37,725 nucleotides of DNA from NCBI GenBank assembly GCA_004295885.1, contig SEDG01000017.1, forward strand, positions 1-37,725, read 5' to 3'. The first letter of the stretch is position 1. Each line of letters starts with the position of its first letter. A program made the translations under genes and the position numbers. Shown piece by piece: positions 19,093 to 28,400 of this stretch. The notes beneath the pieces are model-generated. The model searched no databases and had not been told where the DNA came from. It worked only from the letters and a program-made list of their open reading frames with translations. This DNA is from Pedobacter sp. GTDB taxonomy: Bacteria; Bacteroidota; Bacteroidia; Sphingobacteriales; Sphingobacteriaceae.

Positions 19093-19603
19093 AACCGTTA
19101 CTATTCCTATTTTATTGATGGGTTACGTAAATGTGGTTTTACAATATGGCGTGGCAAACTTTTGCAAGAAATGTAAAGAGGTAGGAGTGGATGGCTGCAT
19201 TATTCCCGATTTGCCAATGTACGAATATGAAGAAATGTACCACACCTGTTTCGAGGAACACGGCATAAGCAATATCTTTTTGGTAACGCCACAAACATCA
19301 GAAGAACGTATTCGCAAAATTGATGGCCTGAGTAATGCCTTTATTTACTTGTTGTCTTCTGCAGCAACTACCGGAAAAAATTTAGACGTTTCTGCTACGG
19401 CAAGAGATTATTTCGCTCGTATAAAAGGTATGAATCTAATAAATCCATTGATGATTGGCTTTGGTATTTCCGACAAAAAAACGTTTGATTCTGCTAATGA
19501 ATATGCAAGTGGAGCCATCATCGGCAGTGCATTCGTAAAAAGCTTAAATGAAAATGATGTCGAAGGAAGCGTGAAGGGATTTATGAGGCAGTTTAGATAT
19601 TGA
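19067..19603 (+). pseudogene. trpA: Tryptophan synthase alpha subunit, 5'-truncated (N-terminal ~80-90 residues missing)
   Basis: The frame reads [22 protein letters not shown]... to the C-terminus. The N-terminal TrpA region is absent (FTAGYP, E49-region ElGxPfSDPxADGP). The only track start is TTG at 19076, inside the trpB end. Confidence 0.85.
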
Positions 19604-19604
19604 T

Positions 19605-19680
19605 TGTCAAACTGAGGGGCGTCGAAGTAGTTCATTGGTTCAACTGTTTCCCGAGATCCCGATAGCTATCGTGACGGGAT
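19605..19680. repeat. Degenerate GTCANNCTGA half-repeat plus CGATAGCTATCG palindrome
   Basis: GTCAAACTGAGGGGCGTCGAAG at 19605; TCCCGATAGCTATCGTGACGGGA around 19660-19671. Confidence 0.5.
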
Positions 19681-19860
19681 TTCGCCATACTGAACATTGC
19701 CGCCCGCTTCAGCTGAAGGTATTGTTGAAAGGTTTCAAAAGATTAGTAAAGGAATATGAGTGGGGCGTCGGATACGATAGTCCCGCTTTCGTTCCTCCGA
19801 TTCTACATCTGGATCCACCGTAATCGTATTTCGGGAACAAAAAACTGAGCACGAAACTCC

Positions 19861-20400
19861 CTAATCCCCATTTATTACCTTCACTTTCTCATCAATTCTA
19901 GTAAAATATGCTTTTATCATTTCATCATAAGCGGTAGAATGTTCATCTAATCCTTTATAAATCAGTTCACAACATTGCTTATTTAATTGGCAGTATTCCT
20001 TAAATAATTGTACACGAGCCACCAATTGTTTGGGTAAATCAATTTTTATTAATTCGTTCAAAATCTTCAAGTTCCTACTCCAATAATAAATGGCAATGCC
20101 CTTTACATCTGCCATTGCCTTCTCTCTGCCAGCTAAGGTGGTGTCAACAGGAAAAATGCCGTTTGCCATTGTAGTTAACGAGAGATAATCTGTCATTACC
20201 CGTTCGTATTCTACCTTGTCAGCTGCTTTATTAAATGGATCTATATCTAACTTTCCATATGAAGTAGATTCGAAGGTGACTTTATTTCTCGCTATTTTTT
20301 TTTCATCGATTACATAAAATATTATAGCTAAAACAGTCGAGAATAAAAGAAAACAGCCAATTGTTAAATAAAGTACGGGTTTAGGGATAATGGATGACAT
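19861..20400 (-). CDS. Hypothetical membrane-anchored protein
   Basis: 179-aa ORF with one N-terminal TM segment; no family recognised. Confidence 0.6.
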   Translation of the reverse strand: MSSIIPKPVLYLTIGCFLLFSTVLAIIFYVIDEKKIARNKVTFESTSYGKLDIDPFNKAADKVEYERVMTDYLSLTTMANGIFPVDTTLAGREKAMADVKGIAIYYWSRNLKILNELIKIDLPKQLVARVQLFKEYCQLNKQCCELIYKGLDEHSTAYDEMIKAYFTRIDEKVKVINGD

Positions 20401-20585
20401 TTGTGAGCTTATTAATTTTTCGACTACTCGAAGATAAAAAAATGAATAGACATTTCATTTAACAACTACTGATAAATACTAGATTTATTATAGCTAATGG
20501 CCACTTATTGTTAAATCTTTACTTATCTTGTTTAAGTTCAATCCCATCCATCGAGCTACTTCAAAGCTCCATATTTTTTTAAAAA

Positions 20586-20640
20586 TCCACTTTATGTAGT
20601 CCACGTTAAGTCAACCTCAAGTCAACCTCAAGTCCACTTT
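20586..20640. repeat. 11-bp periodic TCMAC array
   Basis: TCCAC/TCAAC words at 20586, 20600, 20611, 20622 and 20633; AAGTCAACCTC repeated. Confidence 0.6.
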
Positions 20641-20826
20641 TCATCCGCCTCTGTTCCCAGATTCCGTTTAGGATTAGTCGTGATCCCTTTATACTTGCTT
20701 CGTGTAGGTTGGCTAAGCGATTGCTGATTTGTCCATCAAAACAGGGGTGTTTACGAATGAAACTAGGAGTAATATCGGAACGTATGCAAAGTTGCTTATA
20801 TAGTTGACACTATACAAAAACAGATA

Positions 20827-21210
20827 TTAACTCATATCCACCAATTTCAGTATAAGACCATCATGAAACTGAAAAACAGATTTCCCTTTCAATTCAATTT
20901 CATCGCCAGCTTTTAAACCATTAGGAAACTGAACAGCCACGGTTCCAGTATAATTAATATCAACCTCTACATGATTATCGCCATAAACTATGGCTATAAT
21001 CTCTTGTTTCCTGGCAAAAAACATTGCAGCGGCCTGTTCAGCTTGAGCCTTAAAAGCATCAATGCCATTCAAAGTCAAGTTCGTTTCCCCTTTATTAATA
21101 TAAATAAATTCTATTTCAGGATGTAGTTGTGAGCACATTCCTTCAAGGTCAAAATTGTTATAAGCAGTAATGTAGCTCTTTATGATTTCTTCTTTGTTAT
21201 GAGGTGTCAT
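20827..21210 (-). CDS. NTF2-like / SnoaL-like domain protein
   Basis: IIKSYITAYNNFDLEGMCSQLHPEIEFIYI, typical NTF2-like N-terminus. Confidence 0.75.
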   Translation of the reverse strand: MTPHNKEEIIKSYITAYNNFDLEGMCSQLHPEIEFIYINKGETNLTLNGIDAFKAQAEQAAAMFFARKQEIIAIVYGDNHVEVDINYTGTVAVQFPNGLKAGDEIELKGKSVFQFHDGLILKLVDMS

Positions 21211-21219
21211 TGGTAAATA

Positions 21220-23046
21220 TTACTTATATAATTTGGTGTGTATTTTATGAAGTTCTGAAATTGGCATCTTTGTAATTGCCCTATCATAGGTCATCAGTCC
21301 ATTTGTTTCCACTTCAACATCTGTAGTTTGGGTATAGACAGCGGCAGATAAACCCAAAGGAATTAATTGTTCTAACCTAGTAATGAAAGAAGCGTATTTG
21401 GTAAATAATTCCTCTTTAGTCTTAAAACTCTGATAACCCCAATTGTCTTTTAGCTGCCAAGTGTGTCCGTCGATAGCCAAACCTAAACCACCAAATTCTC
21501 CTAATACCAATATCCTATCTTTTCCAAATAAATCGGGTCTAGGCATAGCGGGCTGTGGGTAATTATGTAAATCCACAAAGTGACCAGTATTAAAGAAATT
21601 ACCACCACTAGCGCTATTTACCAGTCTCGATGGGTCTTTTTTCATTGTCCATTCTGTAATTTCTATCGTTTTAAACTGTCCCCATGCTTCATTAAAGGGC
21701 GTCCAAACTACAATGCTTGCAAAATTGTGGAGCTCATCCATAATTGCAGTCCATTCCTTGCGGTAGTATGCCTCAGATTCTACACTGCGATTTTTTTCAG
21801 TCTCATTATTCAACGTTCCAGGATTCGAATTCCAACCATTTCCTAAATCGCCACTTGGCATATCTTGCCAAATCAACATCCCCATCTTATCGCAATAGTT
21901 ATAGTAACGAGCAGATTCAACCTTAATGTGTTTTCTAATCATGTTAAAACCCATCCCTTTCAATTGATCTACATCAAATTTCATTGCCGCTTCCGTAGCT
22001 GGTGTATATAGACCATCTGGCCACCAGCCTTGGTCTAAAGGTCCATATTGAAATAAGAATTTATTATTGAACAACATTCTTTGGATCCCATTTTCGTCCT
22101 TACCCATAGAGATTTTCCGCATGGCGAAATAACTCATCACTTGATCAAGTGTTTTATTGTTCCTGATTAGGCTAATCCTTAAATCGTATAAAAAAGGGTT
22201 ACTCGGCGACCATAATTTTTCGTTGACTAAATTTAATGTTGTAGAGCCATCAGCTTCTAAAAATCCAGAAGTGACTACGCTCGAGCCATCTAGTACTTCT
22301 ACTTTAACCTTGTCGTTTTCTGAAGCGTTATTTAAAGCAACGGCAACCTTAATCGTATGTGCATCAATATCTGGTGTTTGTTTAGTGTTTACAATGTAAG
22401 TTCCTGGCAGAGCTTCTAGCCAAACTGTTTGCCAAATGCCAGTAACGGGTGTATACCAAATGCCATGAGGTCTTTTTATTTGCTTACCTCTTGGTTGCAC
22501 ACCATCATCAGTAGGGTCCCAAACTCTTATTTTAATTTCCTGGTTATTTCCTTTTTTCAAGAATGAAGTGATGTTAAAACTAAACGGGTCAAACCCACCT
22601 TCGTGAGTGCCCACACTTTTGCCATTTACAAAAACCTCTGTTTGCCAATCTACTGCTCCAAAATGCAATAGGATTTTTTTTCCTTTCATTGTGGCAGGAA
22701 TTGCAATATTGTTTCGATACCATAAAGCACTGTCTTTACCAACTGTTCTTTTTACACCAGACAAAGCAGACTCTACCGCAAAAGGCACCAATATTTTACC
22801 ATCAAACTTTGTAGGGTTAAGTTCTGTTTTGGCGGTGATGGCATACTCCCAAAGCCCATTTAAGTTCTTCCAATTATTGTCTCTAACTAATTGTGGCCTA
22901 GGGTATTCTGGTAAAGGTGCACTTGGATTTAAATCATTTGCCCAAGAGGTATAAATCTTGTCTTTTTTAAATGCCCATTGACTTTGAGCATATAACTGGT
23001 TAATAAATAAGGAAAGTAAAAAGATAATTATCGCTTTCTTGTTCAT
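21220..23046 (-). CDS. Secreted glycoside hydrolase family 2 (beta-galactosidase/glucuronidase-like)
   Basis: Signal peptide, sandwich domain (VFVNGKSVGTHEGGFDPFSFNIT), GFNMIRKHIK, TPFNEAWGQF (acid/base) and LGEFGGLG (nucleophile). Confidence 0.9.
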   Translation of the reverse strand: MNKKAIIIFLLSLFINQLYAQSQWAFKKDKIYTSWANDLNPSAPLPEYPRPQLVRDNNWKNLNGLWEYAITAKTELNPTKFDGKILVPFAVESALSGVKRTVGKDSALWYRNNIAIPATMKGKKILLHFGAVDWQTEVFVNGKSVGTHEGGFDPFSFNITSFLKKGNNQEIKIRVWDPTDDGVQPRGKQIKRPHGIWYTPVTGIWQTVWLEALPGTYIVNTKQTPDIDAHTIKVAVALNNASENDKVKVEVLDGSSVVTSGFLEADGSTTLNLVNEKLWSPSNPFLYDLRISLIRNNKTLDQVMSYFAMRKISMGKDENGIQRMLFNNKFLFQYGPLDQGWWPDGLYTPATEAAMKFDVDQLKGMGFNMIRKHIKVESARYYNYCDKMGMLIWQDMPSGDLGNGWNSNPGTLNNETEKNRSVESEAYYRKEWTAIMDELHNFASIVVWTPFNEAWGQFKTIEITEWTMKKDPSRLVNSASGGNFFNTGHFVDLHNYPQPAMPRPDLFGKDRILVLGEFGGLGLAIDGHTWQLKDNWGYQSFKTKEELFTKYASFITRLEQLIPLGLSAAVYTQTTDVEVETNGLMTYDRAITKMPISELHKIHTKLYK

Positions 23047-23051
23047 TTGAT

Positions 23052-24242
23052 TTATCGTTTGGTTTCCTTAAAGTTAATTTTTTGTTTGATACTTTTTAAA
23101 TAAACAAAGCCAAATGTACCTGCAATAATTGAGGCACATAAAATTGCAAACTTCGCTTCAATTATATGTTCAGCATTGCTAAAAGACAGTAGGGAAATGA
23201 ATATAGACATGGTGAATCCAATGCCCGCCAACATACTTACTCCGATAATATGTTTCCAGTTTGTTCCAGAAGGAAGCTTAGCAAGTTTAATCTTAACTGC
23301 AAACCAAGATAATAAAGTTACACCAATGGTTTTACCAAAGAATAATCCAAATATAATTCCAAGTCCTAATGGAGACACTAATCCATCAATCATTTCTTTT
23401 TGGAAGGTGATGTTGGTATTAGCCAACGCGAAAATTGGCATGATTAAAAAGTTAACGGGAATAGTTAAGAAGTGTTCTAGTTTTTCCAGAGGCGATAACT
23501 CGGCGGTGTGATTAGTTGGGATGGTAAATGCAAGTAATACACCGGCTATGGTTGCGTGTATGCCAGAGTGATGAACAAAATACCACAAGAAAATTCCAGG
23601 AATTAAATAAAGCCAAAGTGATTTAATTTTGAAAAAATTGAAGGTAAGAAGCAACGCGAAAACTCCAGCTGCCATTAATAAGTAGTTCCAATGAATTTGT
23701 GCGGTGTAAAAAATGGCGATTACTAAAATGGCGCCTAAATCATCAGCTATGGCTAAGGCAGCTAAAAATATTTTCAAAGATGGTGGTACATTTTTACCTA
23801 ACATGGCAATGATGGCTAAGGCAAATGCTATATCGGTCGCCATTGGAATACCCCAACCTGATGCTGTTTCTTCACCTTTATTAAAGAAAAAGAATATCAA
23901 AGAAGGAACAATCATTCCGCCGATGGCTGCTAAAACGGGCAGCGACGCCTTTTTTAAGGTGGATAGTTCTCCCTCTATTAATTCCCGTTTTATCTCTAAG
24001 CCGACCAGCAAAAAAAATACCGCCATTAAGCCATCATTTACCCAAGCAGAGATACTATATTTTATATCAACTATGCCTAAATCGAAGCCTATTATTCTTG
24101 CTAAAAAGTTGTTGAAGTATTCCGCATCGCCAAAATTAGCAATAGATAAAGAGATAAGCACACAAATCAGGAGGAGAATTCCGCCTACTTTGCCAGAGTG
24201 AAAAAACTTTGCAAATACAGTAAGGTTGATTTTTTTTAACAT
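23052..24242 (-). CDS. nhaA: Na+/H+ antiporter NhaA
   Basis: VGLEIKRELIEGEL, GWGIPMATDIAFALAI, ALAIADDLGAI. The ATG at 24242 is preferred over the track's upstream GTG. Confidence 0.95.
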   Translation of the reverse strand: MLKKINLTVFAKFFHSGKVGGILLLICVLISLSIANFGDAEYFNNFLARIIGFDLGIVDIKYSISAWVNDGLMAVFFLLVGLEIKRELIEGELSTLKKASLPVLAAIGGMIVPSLIFFFFNKGEETASGWGIPMATDIAFALAIIAMLGKNVPPSLKIFLAALAIADDLGAILVIAIFYTAQIHWNYLLMAAGVFALLLTFNFFKIKSLWLYLIPGIFLWYFVHHSGIHATIAGVLLAFTIPTNHTAELSPLEKLEHFLTIPVNFLIMPIFALANTNITFQKEMIDGLVSPLGLGIIFGLFFGKTIGVTLLSWFAVKIKLAKLPSGTNWKHIIGVSMLAGIGFTMSIFISLLSFSNAEHIIEAKFAILCASIIAGTFGFVYLKSIKQKINFKETKR

Positions 24243-24324
24243 AGCTAAAAGTAACCATTTTGGCTCATAACTGCGAGAAAATTTAGCCACAAAGACATTG
24301 ATAATCTTAAGAAAACTTAATGCA

Positions 24325-24436
24325 GCTTAGCGTACTTATTGCCTCTTTGGTTGATCAGAAAAAAATCAACCACCAAGACACGAAGAACACAAAGGCAATC
24401 ATCTAGCTTGGTGTTCTTAGTGCCTTTATGGTTAGA
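24325..24436. repeat. Three-copy inverted iterated-word repeat (AACCACCAAGACACGAAGAACACAAAG family)
   Basis: CTTAGCGTACTTATTGCCTCTTTGGTTGAT, then AATCAACCACCAAGACACGAAGAACACAAAGGC, then CTTGGTGTTCTTAGTGCCTTTATGGTTAGAT. Confidence 0.8.
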
Positions 24437-24439
24437 TTC

Positions 24440-24467
24440 AAAAAAACCGCTCCATTTATGGAAGCGG
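24440..24467 (-). terminator. Intrinsic terminator after the PorP/SprF gene
   Basis: Minus strand CCGCTTCCAT-AA-ATGGAGCGG followed by TTTTTTT. Confidence 0.75.
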
Positions 24468-24492
24468 CTTTGAATTTGTCAACCTCGAAAGG

Positions 24493-25416
24493 TTACTTAC
24501 CAAACAATGTTGCTTTTAAGCTAATTTCGAAAGTTCCATTTGCCGAACCCTGCAATGCAGACGTTTCAGTAGTATAATAGCCCATTATAGCTAAAGAAGA
24601 TTTATAGTTGATACCAGCACCAAAAGAGGCGCTTTTCGAACTGTGATACATCCCCATAATAAAAAGTTTATTAGTAAAATTGAAGTTTGCGCCAGCATCA
24701 AAAATGCTATCATAACCTTCAATTTCTCTAAAAGCAAGTTTAGGCTCAATTTCTAATGCATTTGCTCCACTTCCAGTACTAATTTTATAACTGGCGGCAG
24801 CATAAAAACGAGAACGGTCTACTAGATTATCATCTTCTTGCTTAATGAAACTCCTAATGTTGGGAATGGCCGCTTGAATATTTAACTTATCGCTGGTATA
24901 AGCAATCCCAAAATCTCCATCGAATAGCGAACCTTTGTTGTTAAATTGTGTAATATTCGGGTCGCTGATATCGCCATTTACCCCACTATAGTCTACCTGT
25001 TCGTTCATTATTCCAATAGATGCACCAAAGTTTAGCTTTTGGTTTTCTCCATTTAACGGTAAGTGATAGGCATAAGTAGCTACAGCTTTTGTGCGTTGCA
25101 ATGAGCCAGCTTTCTCGTTGTAAAAGTTAATCCCTAAGCCAACTTTATTCATTTTATAATCTGTCGTAATACCTTGCGTACTCGGCGCACCAGGAATATT
25201 GCTCCATTGTTTACGGTAATTAACGTTTACGTTTAAACCATCATTTAATCCAGCATATGCTGGATTTGCTTGATATTGATTTAAGAAATACATAGAACTT
25301 AAAGGATTAAGCTGTGCTTTTACTTCGCTTCCTGTTAGGGCTAAAACGATTGTTATAAGCAAAAGTGACCAAATTGTGTGACATGGCATTTGATATGTTT
25401 TATTGAAAATCTTCAT
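24493..25416 (-). CDS. Type IX secretion system PorP/SprF family outer membrane protein
   Basis: QLNPLSSMYFLNQYQANPAYAGLNDGLNVNVNYRKQWSNIPGAPSTQ, the PorP/SprF hallmark N-terminus. Confidence 0.92.
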   Translation of the reverse strand: MKIFNKTYQMPCHTIWSLLLITIVLALTGSEVKAQLNPLSSMYFLNQYQANPAYAGLNDGLNVNVNYRKQWSNIPGAPSTQGITTDYKMNKVGLGINFYNEKAGSLQRTKAVATYAYHLPLNGENQKLNFGASIGIMNEQVDYSGVNGDISDPNITQFNNKGSLFDGDFGIAYTSDKLNIQAAIPNIRSFIKQEDDNLVDRSRFYAAASYKISTGSGANALEIEPKLAFREIEGYDSIFDAGANFNFTNKLFIMGMYHSSKSASFGAGINYKSSLAIMGYYTTETSALQGSANGTFEISLKATLFGK

Positions 25417-25430
25417 CTGTTTAATACAAT

Positions 25431-28400
25431 TTAGTTTCTAATAATTGTGATGTAACCTTTAAACTGACTAATGCTTGTTCCAAAGTCTAAGATGTAATAA
25501 TAGGTATCTGAAGCTAATGGCGTACCGTTATAAGTCCCATCCCATTCGTTGGCATAACCCTTTTTGGTGTATACAATTCTGCCAGACCTATCAAAAATCT
25601 TTAAGGTATTGTTTGGATAGTAATCGATGTTTTCTATCGTAAACTTATCATTCTTGCCATCACCGTTAGGTGTTAAGATGTTTAATGGTTTAATTTTATA
25701 ATCATCTTCTACAGCTATCGTAACCGATTGACTACTTGTACAACCTGATGCATTTGTAACCGTAACTGTGTAGGTTGTCGTTTGTTTCGGTCTAACAGTT
25801 AAATTAGCAGTTCCTTGGCCTGCAACCGCATCGGTACTTGGCAACCAACTGTAAGTAACACCACCTGTTGCTGAAAGCACTACAGAAGTTCCTTTAGAAA
25901 TAAAAGTAGAAGTACTATTCTTCGTGATACCAATTACCGGTAAAGCATTAATGGTAACTGTAACCGAACCAGTAATCGCTTGATTTGTATTTGCATCGGC
26001 AATATTTACCAAGTTATATACAAAAGTACCAACCACATTTGTAGGGGCAGCTACTGTAACTGCGGTATTAAGCGAGTTTGCCACAATGGTTCTGTTTACA
26101 CCTCCATTAATGTTGTAAGTAAACGTGAATGGTGCGGTACCTACTGTTGCAGTGAAGCTTACATTAGGTGAAGTTGAATTGATACAAACACTTGTAGTTC
26201 CGCTTATGGTACCTGTTGGTTTTGGGATGATTTTGAAAATAGCTGAAGTATAATTAATTTGATAATTAACATTGATGGCTAAAGTACCTTGACCAATTAT
26301 ATAATCTCCAGGCATTTCGCCAGTAGGACGAGTTAAGTTGCCTGTAAATACATCGCTACCTAATAAAGCAGGAGCGAAAGTATAGGTTAAAGCTGGGTCA
26401 GTTGCTCCTTGGATTTTACTTTTTGCTGCGGCAGTAACAGCAATTTGTTTCGGTGCAATAGTTAGAACCTGAGTTTTTGGAGTTGCTGCATTATAAAAAG
26501 CATTCCCAATTTGATTAGCAGTTATGGTAACCGTTCCGGCTTTTAAGATATGGATATCGTTATTGCTGATCGTTGCAATATTGGTATCGCTACTCGTATA
26601 AGTTAAATTAATCTCATTATTATCACTTATTGCTCCTATTGGGAAATCTGGGTCGCCATAAGTAACTGTTTTACTTGGCGCTAAGGTGATAGTCTGATTT
26701 TTCTTTACATAAGCATCATCTCTAGTATACCAAATAGGCGAGGTGATAATTCTACTTCCATCGCTTTCTACAATATCAGCATAATAATAACCAGTTGCTA
26801 AATTGGCAAGACCAGTGTGCGTAAATGTTAAAGTGCCTGTTGTGCTGCTGGTGATCTCAACAGGATTAAGACCGCTTCCTGGTGTTCCGTACATTATTTT
26901 AATGCTGGTAATAGGACTTGTAGTTTTGGAAGTGATAGAGATTTCTGGTCCGGCGGCATTGGTAAATACACTTCCAACGGGTTGTTTATTGATTGTATAT
27001 GTGATTTTAGCTGCCGAATCTTGTGATGCATAAAAACGCATCTTTTTAATCGCATCTAATAAATCATTTTCGGTTAATGCAGGAGCTAAAACCACAAGTC
27101 GAGCTCTGGTGTGCCTACCAAAAGTTAAATTATGATTATCATGATCAATTGATGCCCCAAGGTGATAGCCTTTTGCCAACATTCGGTTGTAATAGCTGAT
27201 GTAGCTCATTGAACTTGCGGGGTCTGAATAAGTAGTGTTTGTAGAAAACGCTGGTCCACTTTCTAAAGCAGTTCCAACAATTGCACTATCCGCACTCAAA
27301 TCGTAAGTTGCTGAGATGTTATTATAGTCTGTAGTATTAGGGTGTGCCAAAGTAGCTACGGCATTTAAACCATGGCGATTGATAATTCTAAATAATCCAG
27401 TTGGACCTGTGTAAACACTTTTAGGAACATAAATTTGATTTTCCCCAGGTTCCCATCCAATTAATGAATCGATACCGTAAACAATTACGTGACCACCACC
27501 GCTGATTACGCCCCATTCCATACCGTGTAAAGCAACGAAATTAGAGGTTGTTGCGTTTTTAGCTGCCGTAATTCCAGGTTGCCAATTAGCTAAAGACATA
27601 CCCGCTTGTGTGTGGTTATGTTCTGATAAACCCAAGAAATCCAAATTCATTGAATTTTTCGCAAAAGCATAATCATCTTCAGGTTTTTTGGTTAGATCAT
27701 CTTTATTTCCGTCAGAATAGCTACTGTGGCTGTGTAGATTTCCAAAATACCAATTAAGGTTATTTACATCTAAAATCCCAGTCTTATGGCTTCCTTTTAA
27801 CGGGTTCGTAGAAAGGTAAAGTGGACCGCCACTACAAGCACTATTTACAGCAAAAATAAAGAAGTTGTAAGTTGTGTTTTGTGATAATCCATTTCTAATG
27901 AATGTATTTCCAACACCTCTTTTAACTACAGTACCACCGCCAATTTGGTCGCCAACATTATAAACAGTTGTGTTTACTGGAGATGCTGTTAGTGAAGTCG
28001 AAGTGCTCATCACCACTAAATATTCATCAGCTGTGCTAGCTGTAAATGTACCTTGAACAAAATTGTAATTTGATGCAGTAACACTAAAGTTGGTCGGCTG
28101 AGCAGTTGGTCCAGCACAAGGCAATAATGTTTTTGTAGTTTGGTTTCCAGTTAAAACATTTGTAGTTAAATATTTTGGTCCACCAGTACAAGAAAGATTA
28201 TTTAAAGGGAAAATGAAATAGTAATACGCCGTAGAACTTACTAAATTGTTATCAGTAAAAGTATTGCTTACAATTTTGTTGTCTACAATGGCACCACCAA
28301 AAGCATCGCCCACTGTATAAGAAACTCCATCAACAGGCGTTGCGGATAAAGTGCTATTTAAACTACGAATGATTAAATATTCATTGGCATCCGTAGATTT

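Noticed and set aside
19635-19823. 62-aa ORF MVQLFPEIPIAIVTG...
   Set aside because: Lies in a repeat-like GC-richer spacer containing the CGATAGCTATCG palindrome, with no protein-family features; likely spurious.
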